DNA of 49,777 nucleotides from Bacteroidales bacterium (GTDB lineage Bacteria; Bacteroidota; Bacteroidia; Bacteroidales; UBA932): the NCBI GenBank assembly GCA_017451395.1, contig JAFSPR010000097.1, positions 1-49,777 of the forward strand. Reading direction: 5' to 3'. The notes beneath the pieces are model-generated. The model was not told the DNA's origin, did no database searches, and saw only the letters and a program-made list of their open reading frames with translations. The first letter of the stretch is position 1; each line of letters opens with the position of its first letter. Positions 8,345 to 16,928 of this stretch are shown here, one piece after another. Made by a program: the position numbers and the translations under genes.

Positions 8345-10327
8345 TTACTCATTCTCAGCGCGTTGTGCGCCAGGAATAAATTCTACAATAAGGGCCGATT
8401 TGGGAGCAACGCTGAAGCCGTTGCAAAGCGTAACGGTTTCCCCGCTCAGAACTTCCGTTCCGGTGGCGGGCCCGCTCACGAACTCCGCGTAATGGTCCCA
8501 GTCAAGCGTGCGGGGCTCAAGGCCGTTGTTGATGAAAACGAACACGGCGTCATCCTCCGTATAGCGGAAGAAGGAGTATGTATTGTCCGTAATGTTGACG
8601 GGGCCCACGTTCTTACGTGACAGGAAATGCAGCGTCTCCCCCTCCTGGACGGCCTTGCAGGTGCGTCTCCAGCGGAAGAGCGTACGGGCGTAGTCGTGAA
8701 GTTCCGCCGCGTGGGAATACATTTCCGGGGCCGATGCCCTCCCCGCTGCCGAGAACAGCGTAAATGAATCATCGGGCCATCCTCCGGGGAAGTCTATGCG
8801 CTTTGCTCCGTCCGAGCCCGGCTTATCCTTCCTCTCCAGGAACATCATCTCGTCTCCGTAGTAGAGTTGAGGTATGCCGCGAACCGTGGCAAGGAGCGCC
8901 AAGGCCAGTTTCATACGCTCCGGATCCTCCTTGAATGTGTCTCCGGTACGGGGGTGGTCGTGATTGGCAAAGAAAGTGAGAATATGGCTCAGGTCCTTGT
9001 ACACGAAGTCCTGGGCCAGAACCGTGTAAATCCTGGTCATACCCTCGTTCCAGAACACCTCATCCTCCATAAGCGCCGTATGGATAGCCTGCTCCAGCGG
9101 GAAATCCATAACGGAAGGGAGATTGGAGTTGAATCCGTTCTTGTTGGGATTGTCTTTCTGCCAGTATGCTACCTGCGGGATGGAATAATCCCAGCATTCT
9201 CCAACAATGTTCATCCCTGGATATTCGTCAGTCACCGCCTTGCACCACCGGGACATAGGCTCCGGTTCATTGTAGGGATAGGTGTCTACGCGGAGTCCGT
9301 CAAGGCCGGCATACTCTGTCCACCAAACTGCCCACTGCTGGAAATACTTCAGGACAAAGGGGTTGTCCAGATTCATATCCGGCATTGACGGCACAAACCA
9401 GCCGCTCTCCTGACGCTCACGGTCCACTTTTGCAACGTGAGGGTCCATATACACGGAAAACAGGGCGTTCATCTGCATATAGGGTTCGTTCACGTGGTAC
9501 CAGTCGTCAAAGGGAGGATTGTCCATCCACCAGTGGCCGGTGCCGCAGTGGTTGGTGACAACGTCCATTATCACCTTGAGGCCGCGGGCATGGCAGGCAT
9601 CTACAAATGCCTTGTACCCGGCGTTGTCCCCAAAGCGGGGATCAATGTGGTAGTAGTCCGTTATTGCGTATCCGTGGTAACTGCCGCGGGGCTGGTTGTT
9701 TATAAGGAGAGGAGTGCACCAGATGGCCGTAGCGCCAAGGTCCCGGACGTAATCGAGGTGATCGATCATCCCTTGAATATTGCCTCCGTGGCGGGCGTTG
9801 GGGTCCTTCCTGTCCACCTTATCCAGCATAAACGGGACCTGCCAGGGGTGGCCGGAGCCGTCCTCATAGGCTCCTCCCTGGGCTTTCCCCTGAGCAAAAC
9901 GGTCCGGCATAATGAGATAGATCATATCGGCCGTTGAGAAACTCTCACGGGCGGCACTGCCGCTCTCCCGCTCCCGGATGAGGTACGGATATCTGAAACT
10001 TTCCCCCTCCTTTGTGAACACTATGTCGTAGGTGCCGGGCTTTGCTTTAGGGGACACCTCCACGTCCACAAACAGGAAATCCGGGTTATCGGCCTTATGC
10101 ACGGCCTTAACCTTGAGACCGGTGCCTGCCACTGCTACGTCACAGGCCGATATCCCAGGCCCCTGCACCATAAGTTGGAGACCGGTTTTCATACCGGTCC
10201 ACCAACTCAGGGGCTCTACGCGCGTTATTTCCGCGGGGCCGGCCTCCGGGACTGAGGAGGAATCTATCCTACCGGAACAGGCGGCCATAATCAGTAACGC
10301 GGCAAAAAGGACATACTGCTTTCTCAT
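8345..10327 (-). CDS. susA: GH13 neopullulanase/cyclomaltodextrinase, SusA-like lipoprotein
   Basis: A 660-residue GH13 enzyme. It should cleave malto-oligosaccharides, pullulan or cyclodextrins in the periplasm and feed the GH97 enzyme encoded next. Lipoprotein signal: lipobox MAAC, Cys17. Residues ~30-120 form a beta-sandwich of the cyclomaltodextrinase N-terminal type (TRVEPLSWWTGMKTGLQLMV, then GTYDIVF). The barrel carries the GH13 blocks DVVTNH, GLRVDTYPY (nucleophile Asp), NIVGECW (acid/base Glu) and FFANHDHPRT (transition-state Asp). GNIQGMIDHLDYVRDLGATAIWCTP is the usual block near the barrel start. A C-terminal beta domain ends the protein. It starts 3 bases after the previous GH13 gene, so it is in the same operon. 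Confidence 0.92.
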   Translation of the reverse strand: MRKQYVLFAALLIMAACSGRIDSSSVPEAGPAEITRVEPLSWWTGMKTGLQLMVQGPGISACDVAVAGTGLKVKAVHKADNPDFLFVDVEVSPKAKPGTYDIVFTKEGESFRYPYLIRERESGSAARESFSTADMIYLIMPDRFAQGKAQGGAYEDGSGHPWQVPFMLDKVDRKDPNARHGGNIQGMIDHLDYVRDLGATAIWCTPLLINNQPRGSYHGYAITDYYHIDPRFGDNAGYKAFVDACHARGLKVIMDVVTNHCGTGHWWMDNPPFDDWYHVNEPYMQMNALFSVYMDPHVAKVDRERQESGWFVPSMPDMNLDNPFVLKYFQQWAVWWTEYAGLDGLRVDTYPYNEPEPMSRWCKAVTDEYPGMNIVGECWDYSIPQVAYWQKDNPNKNGFNSNLPSVMDFPLEQAIHTALMEDEVFWNEGMTRIYTVLAQDFVYKDLSHILTFFANHDHPRTGDTFKEDPERMKLALALLATVRGIPQLYYGDEMMFLERKDKPGSDGAKRIDFPGGWPDDSFTLFSAAGRASAPEMYSHAAELHDYARTLFRWRRTCKAVQEGETLHFLSRKNVGPVNITDNTYSFFRYTEDDAVFVFINNGLEPRTLDWDHYAEFVSGPATGTEVLSGETVTLCNGFSVAPKSALIVEFIPGAQRAENE

Positions 10328-10330
10328 CCT

Positions 10331-11743
10331 TTATTTGGTGAGGACAATGTACTCGCCGGGGGCAAGGGTTATGTCGTATGGAGTCTTGATCACGTTGCCT
10401 GTGAAGACGTCCTTGTATTCTCCCTTGAGGTTGAGAGTCATAGTGACAGGCGCGGCCTCAAGATTCTTGAAAGGCTCCGCCACAACGTCTCCCTGAGGAC
10501 GGTTGTCGTTGGCATCGGCCTTGGCCTCGGGAGCCTCCGCGGGCACGGGAACGCCGAAATTGGCAATCACAATGACCATATTTCCCTTGACTTCCCTGTG
10601 AAATGCCACCCAACCTTCGGGAGCGTCCCACCATACTATGTCACCGCCTTTTTCGCCGGCCTTGAGGGCGGGATTGTTGTGCTTGAGGTCACAGAGAGTC
10701 TTCCAGAAAGTGGTGTACTCGTTGGCGCTCCAGTCAGTGATGGGATCCTTCTCAAAGAATTCCAGACGGCGGCTCAGGCCGATTTCCTGGCCGGTATAGA
10801 TGAGCGGCTGGCTGCCCGGAAGAGTGAAGCAGAGAACTGCGCAGGCATTTGCAGCAGCGCCCTCGCGCTCGAATTCAGTGCCGCTCCAGGAGTTTTCGTC
10901 GTGGTTGGAAGTGAAGGTAAGGCGGAAGGCCTCCTTGGGGAAACGGGCGGCGTCACGTGCAACATACTCCTTAAGGTCGTCCACGGTCTTGGCACCCTTT
11001 GCAAGGGAGTTCAGAAGGTGGTGGAGTTCCCAGGCGTAGTTGGCGTCGAAGGTCACGAGGGGATCGGCCAGATTGTCCCTCTCGGCCTCGGCGAGGAGGT
11101 AGATGTCGGGGTAATCCTTGTTCATCTTGGGGAGGATTCCGTACCAGAATTCTGCGGGGACCTCGCCGGCAGCGTCGCAGCGGAAGCCGTCCACGCCCTT
11201 CTCAAGCCAGAAACGCATAGCGTCGTCCTGGGCCCACCAGACTTCCTCGTTCTCATAGTTGAGGCTGCGGGTGTCGGTCCAGTCGTACTCCCAGATGGCG
11301 TTGCCTTCTGCGTCCCTCTCATAGAAATCGGCCGGCTTCTCCGTCATCCAGATGTGGTCCGGGGCGGTCTGGTTGGCAACCCAGTCAAGGATTACCTTCA
11401 GGCCAAGTTCGTGGGCCTTTGCAAGGAAAGCCTCAAAGTCTTCCATGGTGCCGAATTCAGGATTCACCTTCTTGTAGTCGGAGATGGCATAGTATGAGCC
11501 AAGGGTGCCCTTACGGCCCTCCGTGCCGATTTCAAACATAGGCATAAGCCATACTACGTCCACGCCAAGTTCCTTCAGGCGGGGAAGTTGAGCAGCCGCT
11601 GCCGCAAAGGTTCCCTCCGGGGAATACTGGCGGATGTTCATTTCATAGACAACTGAGTCGTAGGTCCATTCGGGGTGATACTGAACCTTGGGTGCGCAGG
11701 CTGCAAGGGCAAGCGCTGCAAGTGCGATGATAATCTTTTTCAT
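10331..11743 (-). CDS. GH13 alpha-amylase-family lipoprotein
   Basis: A compact 470-residue GH13 enzyme with a lipoprotein signal (lipobox LAAC, Cys16), expected to act on alpha-glucans or their breakdown products in the periplasm or outer membrane. Barrel blocks are complete: DWVANQTAPDH, GVDGFRCDAAGEVP (nucleophile Asp), IYLLAEAE (acid/base Glu) and TFTSNHDENSW (third Asp). It lacks the N-terminal sandwich of the susA-like gene and has only a short C-terminal beta domain. It contains a low-complexity linker around residues 400-415 (PVPAEAPEAKADANDNRP). It lies 9 bases downstream of the susG-like gene and 3 bases upstream of the susA-like gene. I cannot assign a substrate; comparable small GH13 lipoproteins are usually annotated as alpha-amylase. 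Confidence 0.9.
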   Translation of the reverse strand: MKKIIIALAALALAACAPKVQYHPEWTYDSVVYEMNIRQYSPEGTFAAAAAQLPRLKELGVDVVWLMPMFEIGTEGRKGTLGSYYAISDYKKVNPEFGTMEDFEAFLAKAHELGLKVILDWVANQTAPDHIWMTEKPADFYERDAEGNAIWEYDWTDTRSLNYENEEVWWAQDDAMRFWLEKGVDGFRCDAAGEVPAEFWYGILPKMNKDYPDIYLLAEAERDNLADPLVTFDANYAWELHHLLNSLAKGAKTVDDLKEYVARDAARFPKEAFRLTFTSNHDENSWSGTEFEREGAAANACAVLCFTLPGSQPLIYTGQEIGLSRRLEFFEKDPITDWSANEYTTFWKTLCDLKHNNPALKAGEKGGDIVWWDAPEGWVAFHREVKGNMVIVIANFGVPVPAEAPEAKADANDNRPQGDVVAEPFKNLEAAPVTMTLNLKGEYKDVFTGNVIKTPYDITLAPGEYIVLTK

Positions 11744-11752
11744 ATGTGGTTG

Positions 11753-14152
11753 TTACTGTTGAAATACTACTGAAGAATATGCGGGGAGGGTGACGGACTT
11801 GCCGCTTACCTCAACTTTCTGGTTGGCAACTATGATCTTGTCCAGTTTGTCACTGTCACGGGTGACGGTAACGGGAGAGGATGAGAGGTTATGCATCACC
11901 AGAACCCTCTCAGAGGCCGATTTCATATACCAGGCGGCAACGGCGCCGTTGCCGGCGGAGGTGGACTCCATCTCACCTTCGGCAAGGGCGGAGTGGGTGT
12001 TGCGGGCATATGCGAAGTGGCGGTAGAGTTGCAGCAGGGAGCGGTTGTCGGCGGCCTGGGCCTCTACGGAAGAATCGGCCGTAATCACGCTCTTGTCAAA
12101 ACTGCACCAGGAGGTGGGGACTACGCAGTCCTTTTTCCAGTTGATGGGCTGGCGCACGTTCTGGTCTCCGCTGGATTTCACGCCCCAGTAGCCAAGTTCC
12201 TCGCCCTGGTAGATGTAGGGCTTGCCGGGGCTGGTGAGAAGGATGGCCGCTATCACGCGTTTCTTCTGGGGATGGTTGCCGATTTCAGACGCCACGCGGT
12301 TTTCGTCGTGGTTGGAGAGTTTGATAGCATCCTCAAAACCGGTCCTGTGGCTGTGGAGAGCCTGGCCGTAGGCATTCTTGTTCTTGTTCTGGATGCCGGA
12401 TATGGTAGACGCCAGATCTGAGCCCTGGCCCTTGTTCACCCTGTCCTTCACCGTGCCGTAATAGGCAAAGTCAAACAGGGAAGGAAGGCCCTTGTAGTAG
12501 GGGGCCACTACATCGGCATTGAAGTCATATGCTTCACCCACCATATAGAAGTCTCCCTTGCCGCCGCGGGCCTTGTAGGTGGCGTTGCAGTGGTTGTACC
12601 ACTCACTGAGGAACTTCACGTTGGCGTCAGTGTGGCACTGGTAAATCCACATCACGGCGTCAAGGCGGAGGCCGTTCACGCCAAGGTTGATCCATTTGTC
12701 GGCGCTGGCCGCAAGGTCCTTGAAGGCGGCCGATGTCTCGCAGGACTGCCAGGGGCCGTAGTTGAGGTCGGGCATGGAGCCGGAGAAACTGCCCCAGTAG
12801 TAAGTGATGCTGCCCCCGAAGATTATGTCGTTGGCGGCATTGCCCTTGACAAGGGTCATAGGCGTTCCGAACGTAATCTTGGGATTGGATGCGGGCGCGC
12901 CCCACTTGTGGTCTCCCCACTCCGTGGCGTGGTCCTTCACAAGGACGCCCCAGTTGTTGTCCACCTTGAGGGTTAGTTCGTACACTTTGTCGGTGGAGGT
13001 CTTTCTCATCTGATGGGCGTTGTTGTCAAAGATGTACCAGCCGGCGTCTCCGTCCGCCTGGGCGGCGTCGGAGGTTTCCGTTATGGTGAGTTTGGGGGCC
13101 GATGCGCTGGTCACATCCAGTTTGAAGTGGAGGTTCTTGGATCCTGTGTAGGCGGGGTTACCCATAGCCACGGAGTGCCATTCACCCATACGTCCGTCTT
13201 TCTGGCCGGCGAAGTTGTCCACCTTTCCTGCGGCTACATCGGCCGTGTAATTGTCCGAGAACACATAGTAGTCCTTGTATTTCTCGTCCCCGGCGAGGGC
13301 GCTCTTGAACCAGCCGCACTGGTCTCCGGAGTGGTTGAGGACATAGTCTATGTAGATGTCAATGTTCTTCTTTCCGGCCTCGGTGATGAGTTCCTTGAGT
13401 TTGGACTCTGCCTGGGCTGCGGTTGCGCCCTTTCCGCCGTACTTTGGATTGATGGCGTAGTAGTCCTTTATGTCGTAGGCGTGGTAGGACTGGGAGTCGT
13501 TTACCGGCGACAGCCACAGGGCCGTGGCGCCGATGGCATCAAGGTAATCCAGGTGGTCAATTATGCCCTGGAAGTCTCCCCAGCCGTCTCCGTCGGAATC
13601 GGCAAAACTGTAAACGTTGAGCTGATAGGTGATTCCGGACTTTTTGTCGGAGGGAGCGAGGGAGGCGCTGTAATCTCCCAGGAGGTCTCCGCCTTCTTCC
13701 ACCTTGGCTTCATCGGAGTGCGTGAAAGCGCTGCCTGCGGTGAGGAAATACCCTATCTGGTTGGTTTCCGCTATGTAGAGGTCATAGGTGCCGGCGGGAA
13801 GTTTGATATTGTCCCCTCCCTGGGAGAGAGACACCTTTTCCCCAACTTTTACGGACGAGGCGCCAAGGTTCACATCCCAGTTCTTGTTCTTACGGAACTT
13901 GAATTCGTCCGACGCCGTGACTGTCACGTTGAAGGCGGCGTGCCAGGAGCCGTCGGTCTTCATCGCGATGTCCTTTGACCAATTGTCTCCGCCGATTGTG
14001 CCTATCACAGACCATTCGCTGGCCTTGTCGAAGGAAGAGGCCGGAGTAACGGGAGTGGAGGGATTGTCCGGAGTTTCATCGGGCTTTGTTTCCGGTTTTG
14101 TGCAGGAAAACACGGCAGCCGCAAGGATAATCAGTAGATGAAAGCGTTTCAT
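11753..14152 (-). CDS. susG: SusG-like GH13 alpha-amylase with SusE-type N-terminal domain
   Basis: A 799-residue lipoprotein (Cys17). The lysine/acid-rich segment after the cysteine (TKPETKPDE) resembles the Bacteroidota surface-export signal, so it probably faces outward and cuts starch at the cell surface. Residues ~45-138 look like a SusE/SusF-type domain (WSVIGTIGGDNWSKDIAM, then FKFRKNKNWDVNLG), which the classical SusG lacks. The GH13 barrel starts near 165. Catalytic residues: Asp498 in GVNGLRLDAV, Glu in FYMVGEAYDF (~540), Asp in KLSNHDENRV. Between barrel blocks, residues ~332-447 form an inserted beta module with two tryptophan-rich turns (DNNWGVLVKD, TEWGDHKWGAP), the position and style of CBM58 in SusG. 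It is the first gene of the operon; no susC, susD or regulator lies next to it. Confidence 0.9.
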   Translation of the reverse strand: MKRFHLLIILAAAVFSCTKPETKPDETPDNPSTPVTPASSFDKASEWSVIGTIGGDNWSKDIAMKTDGSWHAAFNVTVTASDEFKFRKNKNWDVNLGASSVKVGEKVSLSQGGDNIKLPAGTYDLYIAETNQIGYFLTAGSAFTHSDEAKVEEGGDLLGDYSASLAPSDKKSGITYQLNVYSFADSDGDGWGDFQGIIDHLDYLDAIGATALWLSPVNDSQSYHAYDIKDYYAINPKYGGKGATAAQAESKLKELITEAGKKNIDIYIDYVLNHSGDQCGWFKSALAGDEKYKDYYVFSDNYTADVAAGKVDNFAGQKDGRMGEWHSVAMGNPAYTGSKNLHFKLDVTSASAPKLTITETSDAAQADGDAGWYIFDNNAHQMRKTSTDKVYELTLKVDNNWGVLVKDHATEWGDHKWGAPASNPKITFGTPMTLVKGNAANDIIFGGSITYYWGSFSGSMPDLNYGPWQSCETSAAFKDLAASADKWINLGVNGLRLDAVMWIYQCHTDANVKFLSEWYNHCNATYKARGGKGDFYMVGEAYDFNADVVAPYYKGLPSLFDFAYYGTVKDRVNKGQGSDLASTISGIQNKNKNAYGQALHSHRTGFEDAIKLSNHDENRVASEIGNHPQKKRVIAAILLTSPGKPYIYQGEELGYWGVKSSGDQNVRQPINWKKDCVVPTSWCSFDKSVITADSSVEAQAADNRSLLQLYRHFAYARNTHSALAEGEMESTSAGNGAVAAWYMKSASERVLVMHNLSSSPVTVTRDSDKLDKIIVANQKVEVSGKSVTLPAYSSVVFQQ

Positions 14153-14192
14153 ATCTTGTGCTTTTAATTATCGGTTTAGCATACAATTATAA

Positions 14193-14218
14193 TAAAAAAG
14201 CGTTGGAAATCCAACGCT
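14193..14218 (-). terminator. Intrinsic terminator after the methyltransferase gene
   Basis: Read on the minus strand: an 8-base perfect stem (AGCGTTGG / CCAACGCT) with a 4-base loop, then TTTTTTATTA. It lies 35 bases after the stop of the TrmH-type gene and upstream of the susG-like gene, so it separates the lysS operon from the starch operon. The susG promoter must then lie in the remaining ~40 AT-rich bases (14153-14192), where TATAATTG is the best, weak, match to a -7 box. Confidence 0.85.
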
Positions 14219-14253
14219 AAAATACTGTATTGCCAAGTTTTTTGGATGGGCGG

Positions 14254-15078
14254 TCAAATCTGCCTCTGACGCACGGCTTCAAACAGCAGGATTGCGGCGC
14301 TTACAGACACGTTAAGGCTGTCCAGATGCCCCAGCATGGGTATGCGTATATGGGCCGAAGCCGCTTTCCGCCACTGGTCCGTAAGGCCGGTGGACTCCGT
14401 TCCCATCACAAGGGCCGTTCCGCGGCGCATGTCTATATTGTAATACAGGGAAGAGTCCTGAAGCTGGGCCGTAAGTATCTGTATGCCGCGGTCTTGAAGG
14501 AATGAGATTGCTTCTTCTGAGCTGCAGGCCACAGTGGGCACGGTGAACACCGCTCCTATTGAAGCGCGGATGAGGTTGGGGTTGTAAAGGTCCGTGAGAG
14601 GATCGCAGATGAGAACTGCATCGGCCCCTGCGGCGTCTGCGCTCCGAAGCACAGCGCCAAGGTTTCCGGGCTTCTCAACGGCCTCCAGCACCATTATGAG
14701 CGGATTTTCAGGAAGACGCAAATCACTGAGTTTGCGCTCTTTATACTCTACCTCCGCAATGATTCCCTCCGTACTTCCACGGTACGCAACCTTGCGGTAC
14801 AGAGCCTCCGGAATCTCGATGACGGCAGGGGAAGAGACGCTTCCCGTAGCATTTGCCCGGACAGGGTTGCGAAGCAACGCGGAGGGAAGCGTCTCTTCCC
14901 CTGCAATCTCCGGACATACAAAGAGCGTCCGGACATTGTACCCTGCTTCAAGGCAGTGCTCCAGTTCCCTTCGGCCTTCAACCACAAAAAGACCCTGCTC
15001 CCGCCGCGCCTTGGATTTTTCCTGCAGCAGAAGCAGATTCTTGATCTTGGGGTTCTGGGCCGATGTTATGGTCTCCAT
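14254..15078 (-). CDS. TrmH/SpoU family RNA 2'-O-methyltransferase
   Basis: A 274-residue SPOUT methyltransferase that should transfer a methyl group from AdoMet to a ribose 2'-OH in rRNA or tRNA. The N-terminal substrate-binding domain (~1-57) contains EQGLFVVEGRRELEHCLEAG. The SPOUT motifs are intact: motif 1 EKPGNLGAVLRSADA, motif 2 TALVMGTESTGL, motif 3 MLGHLDSLNVSVSAA. Residues ~59-85 are an insert encoded by a perfect inverted repeat (see 14825-14904). It adds a serine/alanine-rich linker between the two domains without breaking the frame. The ATG follows the lysS TAG with no gap, so it is co-translated with lysS. The exact RNA target cannot be read from the sequence. A clear terminator follows. 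Confidence 0.93.
   Translation of the reverse strand: METITSAQNPKIKNLLLLQEKSKARREQGLFVVEGRRELEHCLEAGYNVRTLFVCPEIAGEETLPSALLRNPVRANATGSVSSPAVIEIPEALYRKVAYRGSTEGIIAEVEYKERKLSDLRLPENPLIMVLEAVEKPGNLGAVLRSADAAGADAVLICDPLTDLYNPNLIRASIGAVFTVPTVACSSEEAISFLQDRGIQILTAQLQDSSLYYNIDMRRGTALVMGTESTGLTDQWRKAASAHIRIPMLGHLDSLNVSVSAAILLFEAVRQRQI
14825..14904. repeat. Inverted pair of hairpins inside the methyltransferase gene
   Basis: Positions 14825-14845 and 14884-14904 are a perfect 21-base inverted repeat with a 38-base centre. Each arm is itself a hairpin: GGGAAG, loop AGACG, CTTCCC. The layout, two REP-like hairpins facing each other, resembles a BIME. It lies in frame in the linker of the methyltransferase and encodes residues ~59-85. 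GTAG follows the left arm directly. I found no other copy of this arm in the window. Confidence 0.8.
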
Positions 15079-16593
15079 CTAGAATTTTTCCGGTCTCATC
15101 ATGGGGAAGAACAGGACGTCCTGGATGCTGTCCTTTCCTGTCATAAACATCGTGAGGCGGTCTATGCCGATTCCGATACCGGAGGTGGGAGGCATGCCGT
15201 ACTCAAGGGCGCGGACGAAGTCATAGTCAATGTACATTGCTTCGTCGTCTCCCTTTGACTTGAGGGCGGCCTGCTCCTCAAAGCGGTCAAGCTGGTCAAT
15301 GGGGTCGTTGAGTTCAGAGTACGCGTTGGCAAGTTCCTTACCGTTCACAAAGAGTTCAAAACGCTCCGTGAGGGTATCGTCGTGCCTGCAGCGCTTGGTA
15401 AGGGGGCTCATCTCCACGGGATAGTCAATCACAAACGTGGGCTGTATGAGTTTTTCCTCGCAGTACTGGCCGAAGATGGCGTCGATGAGTTTTCCTACGC
15501 CCATCTCAGGGCTCACCTCAACGTTCAGTTTCTTGCAGGTTTCACGAAGCGCGGCCTCATCCATACCCTTCACGTCAACGCCCGCGAATTCCTTGATGGC
15601 GTCAAGTATCGGCAGCCTGCGGAAAGGTCCCTCGAAGGAGATCTCGTTGCCGCCTATTACCTTCTTCACGCCGCCGGTGGCTTCGGCCACCTTCTGGAGC
15701 ATCTTCTCCGTGAATTCCATCATCCAGAGGTAATCCTTGTATGCTATGTACATCTCCACACAGGTGAACTCCGGATTATTGGTTTTGTCCATACCCTCAT
15801 TGCGGAAGTTCTTTGCAAACTCATAAACGCCCGCAAAGCCGCCCACGATGAGGCGCTTGAGGTACAGTTCGTTTGCAATCCTCATATACATATCCACGTC
15901 CAGGGCATTGTGGTGGGTGATGAACGGACGGGCAGTTGCGCCGCCGGGGATGGCCTGGAGGATGGGGGTCTCCACCTCAAGGCAGCCAGCCTCGTTGAAG
16001 CACTGGCGCATTGTGTTGATGATGAGCGTGCGCTTCACGAATGTTTCCTTCACCTGCGGGTTCACCACAAGGTCCACGTACCTCTGGCGGTAGCGGAGTT
16101 CAGGGTCCTCGAAACTGTCGTGGACGGTGCCGTCGGCATCGGTCTTTACGATGGGAAGGACCCTCAGGGACTTGCTAAGGACGGTCAGTTCCTTTGCGTG
16201 AACGGATAACTGGCCGGTCTGGGTAAAGAACGCAAAGCCCTTTATGCCGATAATATCGCCGATGTCAAGCAGTTTCTTGAACACGGTGTTGTACATTGTC
16301 TTGTCCTCTCCGGGGCAGATCTCGTCACGCTTCACGTACACCTGGATACGGCCGGCGCTGTCCTGGAGTTCCATAAAGGAAGCCGCGCCCATAATGCGGC
16401 GGCTCATGATGCGGCCGGCAATGCACACGTCCTGGAAATTGCCTTCTTCCGGCTTGAAGCCTTCAGCAATTTCCACCGTTGTGGTGTTTATGGGGTACAG
16501 GGGTGCCGGATAGGGATTGATGCCAAGTTCACGAAGTTTCTGAAGGGACTCCCTTCGGCCGATTTCCTGTTCGTTGAGTTCGTAGTATGCCAT
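15079..16593 (-). CDS. lysS: Lysyl-tRNA synthetase, class II
   Basis: Charges tRNA-Lys with lysine in the cytoplasm. The 504-residue length is normal for bacterial LysS. The N-terminal OB-fold anticodon-binding domain (~50-150) has [21 protein letters not shown]. The class II core has motif 1 ([20 protein letters not shown]), motif 2 ([19 protein letters not shown]) and motif 3 ([15 protein letters not shown]). The [13 protein letters not shown] segment is the lysine-specific version. The C-terminus ([14 protein letters not shown]) is the usual LysS end. It heads a two-gene unit with the TrmH-type gene, and a good -7 box lies 19 bases before the start. Confidence 0.98.
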   Translation of the reverse strand: MAYYELNEQEIGRRESLQKLRELGINPYPAPLYPINTTTVEIAEGFKPEEGNFQDVCIAGRIMSRRIMGAASFMELQDSAGRIQVYVKRDEICPGEDKTMYNTVFKKLLDIGDIIGIKGFAFFTQTGQLSVHAKELTVLSKSLRVLPIVKTDADGTVHDSFEDPELRYRQRYVDLVVNPQVKETFVKRTLIINTMRQCFNEAGCLEVETPILQAIPGGATARPFITHHNALDVDMYMRIANELYLKRLIVGGFAGVYEFAKNFRNEGMDKTNNPEFTCVEMYIAYKDYLWMMEFTEKMLQKVAEATGGVKKVIGGNEISFEGPFRRLPILDAIKEFAGVDVKGMDEAALRETCKKLNVEVSPEMGVGKLIDAIFGQYCEEKLIQPTFVIDYPVEMSPLTKRCRHDDTLTERFELFVNGKELANAYSELNDPIDQLDRFEEQAALKSKGDDEAMYIDYDFVRALEYGMPPTSGIGIGIDRLTMFMTGKDSIQDVLFFPMMRPEKF

Positions 16594-16611
16594 AAGTCAC
16601 AAATTAGTTTG

Positions 16612-16619
16612 CAAAGATA
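16612..16619 (-). promoter_or_regulatory. -7 promoter element of lysS
   Basis: On the minus strand this reads TATCTTTG, a full match to TAnnTTTG, 19 bases before the lysS ATG. No clear -33 TTTG is seen at the standard distance. Confidence 0.65.
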
Positions 16620-16828
16620 GCAAAAAAGCGGGACTTTTCCTCGCTGGTGGTCATATTGTTGATTTCCAACCCTTTACTGATATCTGATTGTGCAAAACGC
16701 CCAAGCATGTTTACATAAAACATTGATACTCATCACATTGCCCGCCAGGGGCGTTTCCAGCACTTGTTTTCCCATTCAGTGTGGTAATTGACCAGCCCAC
16801 AATCGGCCTGGCGGTTATCGGCCTGAAA

Positions 16829-16875
16829 ATCAACGCCTTACACAAATCTGATTGGCTAATTTGCACAGTCAGATT
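16829..16875 (+). repeat. RAYT-flanking repeat, left copy
   Basis: Begins ATCAACGCCTTACA, has TCTGATTGG in the middle and ends TTGCACAGTCAGATT. The right-hand copies at 17951-17997 and 18116-18162 share the same order of blocks (ATCAACACCTTACA, TCTGATTGG, TGCACAAGCAGATT). Aligned by eye; degenerate. Confidence 0.55.
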
Positions 16876-16928
16876 AACTTAAAGCGCAGATTATCAGCCG
16901 TTTATCCACCAGGACAATTTGACCTGAT

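Larger units (their letters stand above)
16594..16928. other. Non-coding flank left of the RAYT gene
   Basis: 335 bases without a convincing gene. It holds the lysS promoter (16612-16619), a small hairpin GCCCGCCAGGGGC (16740-16752) preceded by ATACTCATCAC, two copies of ATCGGCC (16802, 16817) and one degenerate 47-base repeat (16829-16875). That repeat aligns with two repeats on the other side of the transposase gene. The composition is more AT-rich than the neighbouring genes. Confidence 0.6.

Noticed and set aside
13013-13978. A long plus-strand open frame opposite the susG-like gene
   Set aside because: It is antisense to a gene with complete catalytic motifs and has a composition typical of shadow frames; the same applies to other long antisense frames opposite uvrA, susB, lysS and the M16-like gene.
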